A DNA stretch of 10,316 nt from an uncultured bacterium (GCA_948742005.1 CAPYQR010000022.1:5924-16239); one strand, 5' to 3'. Positions 1 through 7,500 are shown, numbered from the stretch's first letter. Notes: a model not told the origin generated them from the sequence alone. Translations and numbers: made by a program.

Positions 1-57
1 TCTTGCAGATAATGCGCGAGCAAAGTTTAAGTTTGAATTTAATGCATTAATTTTCAT
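1..57 (-). CDS. N-terminal fragment of an unidentified protein (gene continues beyond the window)
   Basis: On the minus strand an ATG at 57-55 opens a frame that stays open to the window edge and reads MKINALNSNLNFARALSAR (19 codons). A good Shine-Dalgarno sequence, GGGGTGA, lies 4 nt upstream of the ATG, and this is the main reason to call a gene in so short a stretch. Nineteen residues are too few to assign a family. The opening residues look like a short, polar, Asn-rich leader rather than a classical signal peptide. The gene is divergent from clpP, and the two share the intergenic region 58-292. The product is unknown. Confidence 0.5.
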   Translation of the reverse strand, partial: MKINALNSNLNFARALSAR

Positions 58-154
58 GTTTCACCCCAATATCTTTCACAATCTATAATTTTAAAGTATG
101 TAAATAAAATTTTTTGCGTATTTTTTGAAATATTCTAACTGATTCTATATTGTC

Positions 155-180
155 TTTTTATTCTAGCACAAGAATAAAAA
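155..180. repeat. AT-rich hairpin in the divergent intergenic region
   Basis: TTTTTATTCT (155-164) and AGAATAAAAA (171-180) are perfect inverted 10-mers around the 6-nt loop AGCACA. Neither strand has a T-run directly after the stem, so it does not look like an intrinsic terminator. It could be a regulator-binding site or an RNA structure in a leader. No function is assigned. Confidence 0.35.
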
Positions 181-247
181 AAGAAAAATTGTTACAAATA
201 GTTAAATTGAATGAATAATCTTTCATGATGTTAAAATAATCTGATTT

Positions 248-258
248 TATAATATAAT
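248..258 (+). promoter_or_regulatory. Candidate -10 region of clpP
   Basis: Two overlapping perfect TATAAT boxes (248-253 and 253-258) lie 34-45 nt upstream of the clpP ATG. No good -35 box is seen at 16-18 nt spacing; the best partner for the second box is TTAAAA at 231-236. The call rests on -10 matches in very AT-rich DNA, where chance matches are common. Confidence 0.3.
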
Positions 259-292
259 TAAACTAAAGAACAAATAACAAGAGGAAATTTTT

Positions 293-904
293 ATGAACGG
301 AATAAATGAATATAAAATTTTAGACTACGTTCCGACAGTAATTGAAGCATCAAGCAGAGGGGAACGTTCTTTTGATATTTTTTCAAGATTATTAAGAGAA
401 AGAATTATCTTTCTTGGTTCTGAAATTGACGATGATGTTGCAAATTCAATTGTTGCGCAGCTTTTGCTTTTAGACAGTGAAAATCCCGAAAAAGACATCA
501 TGCTCTACATCAATTCCCCCGGAGGAGTAATAACTGCAGGAATGGCAATTTATGACACCATGAAATTAATCAAAGCTGATGTATCAACGATTTGTCTCGG
601 AGATGCCGCTTCAATGGGCGCGTTTTTATTGTCGGGCGGAACAAAAGGCAAACGCTTAGCTCTTCCTAATTCAAGAATAATGATTCACCAGCCCTTAGGC
701 GGCGCAAAAGGACAAGCAACAGATATTGAAATCGAAGCAAAAGAAATTTTAAGAATGAAATCAATGTTAAACGGTCTGCTTGCCGAACATACGGGACAAA
801 AAATCGAAACAATCAAAAAAGATACAGAAAGAGACAATTTCATGTCCGCACAGGAAGCACTTGATTACGGTTTGATTGATAAAATTATTACGAAAGAAAA
901 TTAA
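293..904 (+). CDS. clpP: ATP-dependent Clp protease proteolytic subunit ClpP
   Basis: This is the serine peptidase of the Clp machine (peptidase family S14). Fourteen subunits form a barrel in the cytoplasm that degrades proteins fed in by ClpX, ClpA or ClpC ATPases. The length (203 aa) is normal for the family. The N-terminus carries the usual [14 protein letters not shown] segment and the RIIFLG strand. The full catalytic triad is visible: Ser107 in GDAASMGA, His132 in MIHQP, and Asp181 in TERDNF. INSPGG (residues 73-78) forms the oxyanion-hole region. The ATG is supported by GAGGA at 281-285, 7 nt upstream. No clpX follows it; a strong hairpin does, so the gene is probably monocistronic. 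Cyanobacteria usually carry several ClpP paralogues. This one keeps all catalytic residues, so it is not the inactive ClpR type. Confidence 0.97.
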   Translation: MNGINEYKILDYVPTVIEASSRGERSFDIFSRLLRERIIFLGSEIDDDVANSIVAQLLLLDSENPEKDIMLYINSPGGVITAGMAIYDTMKLIKADVSTICLGDAASMGAFLLSGGTKGKRLALPNSRIMIHQPLGGAKGQATDIEIEAKEILRMKSMLNGLLAEHTGQKIETIKKDTERDNFMSAQEALDYGLIDKIITKEN

Positions 905-941
905 AATAATAATATTATTATTACCATAACTTTAGAAAAAA

Positions 942-973
942 GTGGCAGCCGCATTCAATATCGCGGCTGCCAC
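942..973. terminator. Strong intrinsic terminator, best oriented for the minus strand, probably bidirectional
   Basis: GTGGCAGCCGC (942-952) and GCGGCTGCCAC (963-973) form a perfect 11-bp GC-rich stem with a 10-nt loop. On the minus strand the stem is followed by TTTTTT (complement of 936-941), a proper U-tract for ending the DUF378 gene. On the plus strand the tail is only CTCATTGTTTT, a weaker signal that may still end clpP transcription. It lies between the two convergent genes, as expected for a shared terminator. Confidence 0.85.
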
Positions 974-1028
974 CTCATTGTTTTAAAAATAACAAATGTC
1001 GGATTTGTAATTAAATTTAATGATAATT

Positions 1029-1259
1029 TTAGCAGTTATAGTGCGAACATTCTACTTCGTCCCTAATTGAGAACAAGAAATAGCCGATTGCACACAAGCC
1101 TACTAAAGAATAAATGATTCTTGATAAAGTTGACATTTCGCCAAACATAAAACCGATTAAATTAAAATCGAAAGCTCCAATCAAGCCCCAATTTAGCGCT
1201 CCGATTAAAACCGCGCTGTATGTTATCCATTTTAAGATATTTGAAACTGTACAATTCAT
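1029..1259 (-). CDS. Small two-helix membrane protein, DUF378 family
   Basis: This 76-aa protein has two predicted membrane helices, about residues 8-30 and 42-64. Between them lies the DUF378 signature: GALNWGLIGAFDFNLIGFMFG, broken here as GALNWGLIGAFDFN then LIGFMFG, followed by STLSRIIYSLVGLCAIGY. The family (Bacillus YuzA is an example) is widespread and its function is unknown. The tail VECSHYNC has two Cys and a His, which is unremarkable evidence for metal binding. The start is well supported: AAAGGAG (1268-1274) lies 8 nt upstream of the ATG. It is read in the same direction as comEC but 135 nt downstream of it. With its own strong ribosome site and a terminator at 942-973, it probably has its own promoter in 1275-1394. 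Recognition of the family is confident; the role is not known. Confidence 0.88.
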   Translation of the reverse strand: MNCTVSNILKWITYSAVLIGALNWGLIGAFDFNLIGFMFGEMSTLSRIIYSLVGLCAIGYFLFSIRDEVECSHYNC

Positions 1260-1394
1260 ATTTTTTTCTCCTTTGAATTACCATGGATATTATGAAGTCA
1301 AAAACAAAAGAAAAAAATAGACAAAAGTTCAATAAGTATAATAAACTTTCTGCGCTTGAAATTTATAATATATGTATCCTTAGGGGTTTGGGGT

Positions 1395-3989
1395 TTATTT
1401 TATTTTTTTTAAAAAATTTTCAAAATATTTTGATTTATTAAATGGAATTTCTTGCTTTGAAACAGGCAAGAGTGTTTTTTCAACAGAATTATAATGATAA
1501 GGCAGAATCTTATCTTTTGTGATAATAAATTTAATAAACCCCAAGTTTTTAGTCATCATTGTATTAATATCATTCTTCTGCAAAATATCAATCGTTTCAA
1601 AATCAGGATGATTGTAATAATTTAACCCTGTTGAAATTATTGAATAATCAGGTTTTAATTTTTGCAGCATTTTTTCATTAATTGTATTTTTAGCGCCATG
1701 GTGACCAATTTTTAAAATATTAATTTTATCAGGAATAAATTCCTCTATTGAACTAAATCCCTCAACCCCGGAATCACCCATGAATAACGCGGTTTTATCA
1801 TAAAATTTTAATAAAGTTACAATCGAGGTCTCATTTTCTTCTTCTTTTGATAATTTTGAACCGCTCTTATTTGATATCGGAGCTAAAGTCCTTATTTCAA
1901 GATTATTTTCTTTTAAAATTATTTCATCATTCTTTACAACCTTATAATTCAACTTATTTTTATTTAAATAATCCAAAATTTCAAAAGAAGCTTTTGATTT
2001 TGCTATTTTATTTTGAATAATTATATTTTCAACCTTAAAATTTTTCAAAAGCGTTAAAGCTCCGCCGCAATGGTCAAGGTCAAAATGGGTTATTATCAAA
2101 TAATCAATTTTTCTTATTCTTTCATTTCTTAAATAAGGATTAATTATCATCTGCGCATCATCAAGCCCGCGATAACCCTTTTTGCCCGCATCAATTACGA
2201 TATATTTCTTATTTGGCGTTTTAATCAAAAAGCTGTCCGCGTTCCTTACGTCAAATGCGATTATTTCAAGATTATTTTTAAAAGAATCAATTTTAACAAA
2301 ACTCAAAAGAAAAACAAACAACATTAAAATAAAAATTTTTAAATATTTTTTAGAAAAAGATTTAATATTCAAAGTTAAAATTAAAATCAAACCCCAGAAC
2401 ATAAAAACCTGAAAAATATTAAAACTTGATGTTGAAATTAAAGAATATTTAAAAGATGCAAAAAATTCGCTGATTTTCAACAAAAGTACAAGCAGAGGAT
2501 TTGCAATTAAATCAAAAATATAAACAATCGCATTTGAAATTTTGGGAATTAAAGCCAAAATCGAACTTACAAAACCAATAAAACTCAACATTCCAATAAA
2601 CGGAACAACGGCAATATTAGCAAAAACGCTTAACGGTGCAATATTATTAAAATAATGTAATTGCAAAGGAATAACCCACAATTGCGCAACTAAAGGAACA
2701 CTAATCGCACAGACAAGATTATCAATCGAAAATAAATTTAAAAAATACCTTTTTAAAGCAGGCTCATTTTTAAATTTTTCCTTAAATTTTTTATCCAAAA
2801 CCTTAAATTTATCAGAAATTACAGGACAACAAATAACAAGCCCCAAAGTTACCATAAACGACAACTGAAACCCGATGTCAAAAAACATTTTCGGCTGAAA
2901 GAGCAAAATCAAAAACCCGACAAAGAAAATAAGCGCAATTGAAGATGTTTTTCTATCGATTAATTTACCGAACAAAACAAACAAAAGCATAATGGATGCC
3001 CTTAAAATCGAGGGAGGAAAACCTGTCATAAAAGTATACAAAACAACAAAAAATGCACCAATAAAAATTGAAAAATTATAAGGAAAACGCAAACTTGATG
3101 CAATAAACCACCAGATTCCATAAATCAGCGCAACATTCAAACCGCTCGCCGCAAGCAAATGCAGAAGTCCTGAATTTTTAAAATCTTCTTTTACTTTATC
3201 ATCAGGATTTATTGTTTCATTTCCAAAAACCAATCCTGCAAGAATTTCAAGCTTGGGTGATTTTATATTTTGCGCATGTTTTTCAATTATTTTATTTCTT
3301 GTTATTTCAAATTGTTTCAAAACAAAAAACCACGAATCGTTTAAATTTTTGCCAAATTTCGGCGTTTTATACAGCTTTAGATTATTTGAATCATTTGAAT
3401 ATAAAATATTTGTGCAATCTTTATTTAAAAGATAATTTTTATAATTAAACTGGTAAGGGTTTGTAGAATCCGAAGCAGGCTTTAGAGTTCCTTGAACTTT
3501 TATATAATCTCCGATTGTAATTTTTTTAAAATAATCTTCTTGCGATTTATCATAGTTCAAATTAACAAGAACCAAAGAATCGGTTTTATCAAAAATTTTG
3601 TCCTCAATCTGCGCTTGGTTTGTTTTTAAGAAAAATTTAATTCTTGAATTCTGATTTGTTATTTGTTTACTTGAAACAATTTGCCCTTGAAGCATTGCAT
3701 TTTTAGCATTTAAATCTTTCAATAAATCCTGCGGATTGTTTTGAATTTTATTAAAATCATAACCAACCCTCAAAACTCCAAAAATAAAAACCAGAAACAA
3801 AACACACAAACGCCGTCTGCTGTAATTAAAAAATATCAAAAGAAGCGAAATTATTAAAAATATAAGAAAAATAAAAAATTTTTGAAGATTATAAAACACA
3901 GAAATTATAGAAAAAATATAAAAAACACCTAAAAGAATCGTAAAAGATTTTTCTTTAAAAATATTAGTGTTTTTCTCTTCTTCAAACAT
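1395..3989 (-). CDS. comEC: ComEC/Rec2 family DNA-uptake channel
   Basis: This polytopic inner-membrane protein is thought to carry single-stranded DNA into the cytoplasm during natural transformation. It is 864 aa, full length for the three-domain form. In order there are N-terminal hydrophobic helices (about residues 15-75), a soluble OB-like DUF4131 region (about 80-210), and the Competence membrane core with GLLHLLAASGLNVALI near residue 273, GFPPSILRAS near 320 and FDIGFQLSFMVTLGLV near 370. A C-terminal metallo-beta-lactamase-like domain follows, with ITHFDLDHCGG near 635, LFMGD, and KIGHHGAKNT near 760. Its opening strand reads FDVRNADSFLI where DVGQGDA is usual, a mild deviation. The metal-ligand HxDxDH motif is kept. 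The gene starts 8 nt after the ftsY stop and has no clear Shine-Dalgarno sequence, so translation is probably coupled to ftsY. No pilus or comEA/comF genes lie in the window. Confidence 0.95.
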   Translation of the reverse strand: MFEEEKNTNIFKEKSFTILLGVFYIFSIISVFYNLQKFFIFLIFLIISLLLIFFNYSRRRLCVLFLVFIFGVLRVGYDFNKIQNNPQDLLKDLNAKNAMLQGQIVSSKQITNQNSRIKFFLKTNQAQIEDKIFDKTDSLVLVNLNYDKSQEDYFKKITIGDYIKVQGTLKPASDSTNPYQFNYKNYLLNKDCTNILYSNDSNNLKLYKTPKFGKNLNDSWFFVLKQFEITRNKIIEKHAQNIKSPKLEILAGLVFGNETINPDDKVKEDFKNSGLLHLLAASGLNVALIYGIWWFIASSLRFPYNFSIFIGAFFVVLYTFMTGFPPSILRASIMLLFVLFGKLIDRKTSSIALIFFVGFLILLFQPKMFFDIGFQLSFMVTLGLVICCPVISDKFKVLDKKFKEKFKNEPALKRYFLNLFSIDNLVCAISVPLVAQLWVIPLQLHYFNNIAPLSVFANIAVVPFIGMLSFIGFVSSILALIPKISNAIVYIFDLIANPLLVLLLKISEFFASFKYSLISTSSFNIFQVFMFWGLILILTLNIKSFSKKYLKIFILMLFVFLLSFVKIDSFKNNLEIIAFDVRNADSFLIKTPNKKYIVIDAGKKGYRGLDDAQMIINPYLRNERIRKIDYLIITHFDLDHCGGALTLLKNFKVENIIIQNKIAKSKASFEILDYLNKNKLNYKVVKNDEIILKENNLEIRTLAPISNKSGSKLSKEEENETSIVTLLKFYDKTALFMGDSGVEGFSSIEEFIPDKINILKIGHHGAKNTINEKMLQKLKPDYSIISTGLNYYNHPDFETIDILQKNDINTMMTKNLGFIKFIITKDKILPYHYNSVEKTLLPVSKQEIPFNKSKYFENFLKKIK

Positions 3990-3997
3990 AACTTTTT

Positions 3998-4930
3998 TTA
4001 TTCAAATAAAGCATCAATGAATTCTCTGCTGCTAAATTCTTGAATATCTTCAATTTTTTCACCCGTTCCGATTAATTTTGCCGGGATGCTCAATTGCTTT
4101 GCAATCGACAGAATAATTCCGCCTTTTGCGCTTCCGTCAAGTTTTGTTATAGCAATTGAATCAATATCAACCGCTTCGTTAAAAACAAGCGCCTGATTCA
4201 AGCCGTTTTGCCCTTGCGAGCCGTCTAATACAAGAATTGTTTCAAGATTATCAGATTCAAGCTTTTTTAAAATTACATTTTTAATTTTTTTTAGTTCCTC
4301 AATCAAATTAAACTTGTTCTGTAATCTTCCCGCGCTGTCAATTATAACAACATTATAATTTTCACTTCTTGCTTTATCAATAGCCTTAAAAACAAGCGCC
4401 GCGCTCTGGGCTTTGTCTTCTCTTAAAATGTCAACACCTGCTCTTTTTGCCCAAATTTCAAGCTGCTCTTCAGCCGCCGCACGAAAAGTATCACCCGCAG
4501 CCAAAAGAACTTTTGAGCCCTCTTTTTTGAATTTATTTGCAAGTTTCCCGATTAGCGTAGTCTTTCCTGCACCATTTACACCAACGAGGAAAAAAATATT
4601 CAACTTTTCTTTATCAAATTTTAATTTTGAAGATTTTTCAACATTTAAAATATTAATAAATTTTTCTTTCAAAAAATTTTGCAATTCACTTGCGCGTATA
4701 TTTGATTTTTCAATATCCTGAGTGATTTCAAGCGCCAAATCAACACCTAAATCCGCTTTTATTAACATGGTTTCAATATTTTCAAGGTCAAATTCGTCAA
4801 TTTTGTCGTTCTTGATACTATTGACAACATTTCCGACAAGAGATGAAATCGTGTTTGATAAAACTTGTTTCAAAGGTTTTGAAGCCGATTCCGTTGATTC
4901 AGCCTCTTTTTTTTTAAAAAAATTAAACAT
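3998..4930 (-). CDS. ftsY: Signal recognition particle receptor FtsY
   Basis: FtsY is the membrane-associated GTPase that docks SRP-ribosome-nascent chain complexes and passes them to the Sec translocon. All NG-domain motifs are present: P-loop VGVNGAGKTTLIGKL (near residue 113), DTFRAAAEEQLEIWAKR (near 147), IDSAGRLQ (near 195, DSAGR where DTAGR is usual), TKLDGSAKGG (near 261), and the C-terminal GTGEKIEDIQEF followed by FIDALFE. I chose the ATG at 4930 (310 aa, starting MFNFFKKKE, a typical FtsY start with a basic membrane-binding patch). A TTG at 4942 would add four residues but is less likely. With this start, the gene overlaps the nusB stop by 8 nt (ATGTTTAA), suggesting coupled translation. 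The long acidic A domain of enterobacterial FtsY is absent. The nusB-ftsY pair is a cyanobacterial arrangement. Confidence 0.96.
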   Translation of the reverse strand: MFNFFKKKEAESTESASKPLKQVLSNTISSLVGNVVNSIKNDKIDEFDLENIETMLIKADLGVDLALEITQDIEKSNIRASELQNFLKEKFINILNVEKSSKLKFDKEKLNIFFLVGVNGAGKTTLIGKLANKFKKEGSKVLLAAGDTFRAAAEEQLEIWAKRAGVDILREDKAQSAALVFKAIDKARSENYNVVIIDSAGRLQNKFNLIEELKKIKNVILKKLESDNLETILVLDGSQGQNGLNQALVFNEAVDIDSIAITKLDGSAKGGIILSIAKQLSIPAKLIGTGEKIEDIQEFSSREFIDALFE

Positions 4931-5576
4931 ATTTTTCAACAACTCTCGCTAAAATTCCATTAATAAACGAGGGCGAATCATCGGTTGAATATTTTTTTGC
5001 AAGTTCAAGCGCCTCATCAATAACAACTTTGTGCGGAGCTTCCCTCAAAAAGACTATTTCAACAATTGCAATTCTTAAAATATCTCTGTCGATTTTAAAA
5101 ATTCTCTCAATATCCCATCCAAACGCATATTGAGAAATAATTTCATCGGTTTCTTTTTTGTGTTCTTGAAACAAACTGCATATTTTAATAATATATTCCA
5201 AAACATCTTCTTTGTTTGCTAAAGTTGATAATTCGGCAATATCAAGCGCACTTAAAGTTTTTTCTGAAGCGTTTAACAAGACATCTATTTTTGCCTCCAA
5301 ATCAGATGTCAATGGTACGCTGACAGGAATATTATCACAGTCAATAGGACGTGAGAGGTTATCAGGGTGTGAATTTTCAAATTCAATTATTTGATTTTTG
5401 ATTTCGTTTAATTGCGAAACGCACATTGAAACCTCATCTTGCGAAGATGAAATTAAAGTTCTGACCGATTTTAAAATGATTGATTGAAAATCTTCTTTTT
5501 TATATTTTTCTAAATTTTTATCCAATTGTGAAAATAAAATCAATGCTAATTCTCTGCTTGCTCGTCTTGCTTGCAT
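4923..5576 (-). CDS. nusB: Transcription antitermination factor NusB (long, cyanobacterial type)
   Basis: NusB binds boxA RNA with NusE (S10) in the antitermination complex that carries RNA polymerase through rRNA operons. The C-terminal half (about residues 150-215) is classical NusB: IFKIDRDILRIAIVEI, APHKVVIDEALELAKKYS and SFINGILARVVEKY. At 217 aa it is much longer than the roughly 140-aa E. coli protein. The extra length is an insertion (about residues 25-120) between the first helix and the conserved core. The start MQARRASRELALILFSQL matches the usual start of cyanobacterial NusB. The ATG is supported by AAAGGAA (5583-5589), about 6 nt upstream. It lies 72 nt downstream of a small membrane-protein gene, and its stop overlaps ftsY. 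An in-gap TATAAT suggests it may head its own transcript. Confidence 0.93.
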   Translation of the reverse strand: MQARRASRELALILFSQLDKNLEKYKKEDFQSIILKSVRTLISSSQDEVSMCVSQLNEIKNQIIEFENSHPDNLSRPIDCDNIPVSVPLTSDLEAKIDVLLNASEKTLSALDIAELSTLANKEDVLEYIIKICSLFQEHKKETDEIISQYAFGWDIERIFKIDRDILRIAIVEIVFLREAPHKVVIDEALELAKKYSTDDSPSFINGILARVVEKYV

Positions 5577-5613
5577 TTTTTGTTCCTTTTACTTTTTTCT
5601 TAATTTTATTTTA

Positions 5614-5619
5614 ATTATA
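5614..5619 (-). promoter_or_regulatory. Candidate -10 box of the nusB-ftsY-comEC operon
   Basis: On the minus strand, TATAAT occupies 5619-5614, about 37 nt upstream of the nusB ATG, within the 72-nt gap after the preceding gene. The -35 position at 17-nt spacing reads TATCTA, a poor match. The surrounding DNA is almost pure A/T, so a chance match is possible. Confidence 0.35.
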
Positions 5620-5648
5620 TTTTAAAAATATTTTTTTAGATAGGTTTT

Positions 5649-6038
5649 TTAAAAAGAATTTAGAATTATTTTTTTTGCAAAGCTTCGCAAAGTTTGAGTC
5701 AGCAAAAGTTTTTTAATTGTTTTAAAATTGATGGATTTTAACCCTTTTGAAAAATCCAGTGAGCGCAAAAGCAAAATTATTTCAATAATATTAATCGAAA
5801 GAGCCAAAATTTTTCTGAAAGTTATAAATTTTTTATTTGTTACAAAAGATACAACTTTATTTATTTTTGAAATTGATTTTTTAAATTTTTGATTCGCAAT
5901 AAGAATAACTTTTGCATTTTCCAACATTTGAAGATGAAGTTCATTTATTTTTTTTTCAAAAATAATTAATTTGCTTATAATAATATAAGTTACAAAAATT
6001 TCTAAAAATATTGAAAGTATAAAAACAAAATTTAGCAT
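5649..6038 (-). CDS. Hypothetical small membrane protein, two hydrophobic segments
   Basis: I do not recognise this 129-aa protein. From the ATG at 6038 it begins MLNFVFILSIFLEIFVTYII, a strong hydrophobic segment (about residues 1-24). A charged helical stretch rich in Lys, Glu and Asn follows (about 26-70), which may be amphipathic or coiled-coil. Next is a second hydrophobic segment, ILALSINIIEIILLL (about 78-93), and a very basic tail. The frame could extend to a TTG at 6080, but the added residues are coded by promoter-like DNA (TTGACT and TATAAT on this strand), so I prefer the ATG. No Shine-Dalgarno sequence precedes the ATG, and a perfect TATAAT ends only 6 nt before it, which raises the possibility of a leaderless transcript. 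It lies 72 nt upstream of nusB on the same strand and may be the first gene of that block. Confidence 0.6.
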   Translation of the reverse strand: MLNFVFILSIFLEIFVTYIIISKLIIFEKKINELHLQMLENAKVILIANQKFKKSISKINKVVSFVTNKKFITFRKILALSINIIEIILLLRSLDFSKGLKSINFKTIKKLLLTQTLRSFAKKIILNSF

Positions 6039-6043
6039 TGATG

Positions 6044-6053
6044 TATTATAATA
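6044..6053. promoter_or_regulatory. Palindromic -10 region shared by divergent genes
   Basis: TATTATAATA is a perfect palindrome that presents TATAAT on both strands: plus strand 6047-6052, minus strand 6050-6045. It lies 53 nt upstream of the MurT-like start (6106) and 6 nt upstream of the membrane-protein ATG (6038). Neither direction has a strong -35 at the standard spacing; on the minus strand TTGACT at 6080-6075 is a 19-nt match only to the offset box TATATT (6055-6050). This is plausible as a divergent promoter, but AT bias makes it uncertain. Confidence 0.35.
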
Positions 6054-6105
6054 TATGTAATAAAAATTTTCTACAGTCAAATAAACTATTATTTAAAAGG
6101 AAAGA

Positions 6106-7500
6106 ATGAATTTTAATAAATTAATTAATTGGAGCGCAAAATTATACAATATTTCAGAAAAATTAAATCTTCAAGAATCTTTTGAGCTTGATTCTTTGCT
6201 TGATAAAAATTTTCCGCAAGTGTTATCAAAACTTCAAACCTATGCAAAAGAAAAAATCGCAATCTGTGCAACAAACGGAAAAGCTTCAACAATTAATATT
6301 TTTAATCAGATTCTTGTTGAAAATAACTCTAACTTCATCACAAACATTGAATATTCCAAAAAATATCTCCCTTTTGCTTCTATTATTCTAAATTTAAACA
6401 AAATCCCGTTTTTTGATTTTGAAGTTGACAGGAAAGATTATTATTGCTTTGCCTTAAGCGAATTTGAACTTTTTTCTTATTTTAATGCAATGAAATTTGA
6501 TTATTTACTTTTAAATAACCTTTTTATCGACCAGAAAGACATTTTATCGCTTAGCGAAAAAAAGAAAAAACTTCAAAATGCACTTTTGCTAAATTCTAAC
6601 ATTAATTTGATAATCAATGCTGACGAAGCGATGTTTTTCAAGATTGATGAAATAAAAAACGATGCGGTTTCAATCAAAAATAAAAATAAATTCTTTTTCG
6701 GCTTTGAAAATATTGAAATTCAAGGTAAAAATAATAATGAAATTACCGAATCCATGCAAAAAAACGACCTTTTAATCTGTCCGAGATGTTCCTGCAAACT
6801 TGAATTTCAAAAAAGATTTTATTCACACCTCGGGCACTATTCCTGTGAATGCGGCTTTAAACGCCCAAAGCTTGATGTGAGCGCAAACGCTAAAATTTTT
6901 GCAAATTATATTTTTCTTGATATTTTCTACAAAGAAAACAAATTTGCGTTCAAATTGCCCTTTTCAGGACTTCACAATGCTTATAACGCGCTGGGCGCAA
7001 TAGCTTTAGCACTAAAGCTCGGAATTGACAGAAAAACAATCGCAAACGCAATTGAAAAATACCACGCTCTTCGGGCAGTGGATGAAATTGTTGATTATCA
7101 GGGAAAAAAAATCAAAATCAAAACAATCAAAAACCCAACCTCGCTTTCTTGCGCGGTTTCAGAACTTGAAAAAGAAAAAAATACAAAGCTCATTATTTGT
7201 TTCAGCGATAATCCCAAAAAAGACGGAAAAGACACAAGCTGGATTTGGGATTCAAATTTTAAAGCGTTAGAAGGCTTTGAAAATAAAATTTACATCGCTT
7301 CAAACCGAGCAGACGACATGGCTTTAAGGCTGAAATATGCAAACGTTAACCCGGCATTAATTGTCATGGATTCTGACATAAGAAGCGCTGTTGAATGCTG
7401 CTATTATGACCTTGAAGAAAAAGATACAATGATGATTTTAACTACTCCATCATTGATTGATGAGGTTTATCGGGTTTTAGCCAAGAAAACATTTGCATAA
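6106..7500 (+). CDS. MurT-like Mur ligase (DUF1727 C-terminal domain) with altered P-loop
   Basis: This 464-aa protein has the MurT layout. MurT with the glutaminase GatD amidates the D-Glu of peptidoglycan precursors (lipid II). Visible parts are an N-terminal segment, a P-loop position (residues 54-61), and NLFIDQKD near 138, where MurT has NLFRDQLD. An inserted Cys ribbon follows, CPRCSCKLEF (C225, C228) with SHLGHYSCECGFKRP (C247, C249), then FSGLHNAYNALGAIAL, and the DUF1727 domain with KDGKDTSWIWD (D382) and RADDMALRLKYA. The ribbon and the WIWD motif are the strongest MurT marks. The P-loop reads CATNGKAS instead of TGTNGKTT, so the Thr of GKT is lost while Lys59 stays. No gatD follows within the window, unlike the usual murT-gatD operon. 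The start ATG is preceded by AAAGGAAAG. It may be a functional divergent MurT with gatD elsewhere, or a homologue with another role. Confidence 0.85.
   Translation: MNFNKLINWSAKLYNISEKLNLQESFELDSLLDKNFPQVLSKLQTYAKEKIAICATNGKASTINIFNQILVENNSNFITNIEYSKKYLPFASIILNLNKIPFFDFEVDRKDYYCFALSEFELFSYFNAMKFDYLLLNNLFIDQKDILSLSEKKKKLQNALLLNSNINLIINADEAMFFKIDEIKNDAVSIKNKNKFFFGFENIEIQGKNNNEITESMQKNDLLICPRCSCKLEFQKRFYSHLGHYSCECGFKRPKLDVSANAKIFANYIFLDIFYKENKFAFKLPFSGLHNAYNALGAIALALKLGIDRKTIANAIEKYHALRAVDEIVDYQGKKIKIKTIKNPTSLSCAVSELEKEKNTKLIICFSDNPKKDGKDTSWIWDSNFKALEGFENKIYIASNRADDMALRLKYANVNPALIVMDSDIRSAVECCYYDLEEKDTMMILTTPSLIDEVYRVLAKKTFA

Larger units (their letters stand above)
58..292. other. Divergent intergenic region between the left-edge gene and clpP
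   Basis: This stretch has no convincing coding frame. It is very AT-rich and should hold the promoters of both flanking genes. It contains an AT hairpin at 155-180, several TATAAT-like boxes (84-89, 248-253, 253-258) and the clpP ribosome-binding site GAGGA at 281-285. I see no CIRCE element (TTAGCACTC-N9-GAGTGCTAA) and no CtsR-type heptad repeat, so heat-shock control of clpP by HrcA or CtsR is not supported here. Confidence 0.5.

Noticed and set aside
905..922. 18-bp palindrome (AAT)3(ATT)3 just after the clpP stop
   Set aside because: It is a simple AT triplet repeat with no loop and low stability; the GC-rich hairpin at 942-973 is the credible terminator.
1260..1394. Possible promoter for the DUF378 gene (TATACT at 1340-1335 or CATAAT at 1294-1289 on the minus strand)
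   Set aside because: No -35 box at acceptable spacing accompanies either. A promoter is likely in this gap, but I cannot place it.
2182..3448. Short plus-strand open frames inside comEC
   Set aside because: They lie opposite conserved ComEC domains, have no ribosome sites and no recognisable products.
4931..4942. TTG start at 4942 for FtsY, adding four residues
   Set aside because: The ATG at 4930 gives the typical MFNFFKKK start and a neat 8-nt overlap with the nusB stop. The TTG has no better ribosome site.
4413..4952. Open frames on the plus strand opposite ftsY
   Set aside because: They are antisense to conserved GTPase motifs of ftsY and have low-complexity Ser/Phe-rich translations typical of reverse-strand shadows.
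6039..6080. TTG start at 6080 for the small membrane protein
   Set aside because: The extra 14 codons are AT-rich, promoter-like DNA and encode an unremarkable Tyr-rich stretch. The ATG at 6038 begins directly with the hydrophobic segment.
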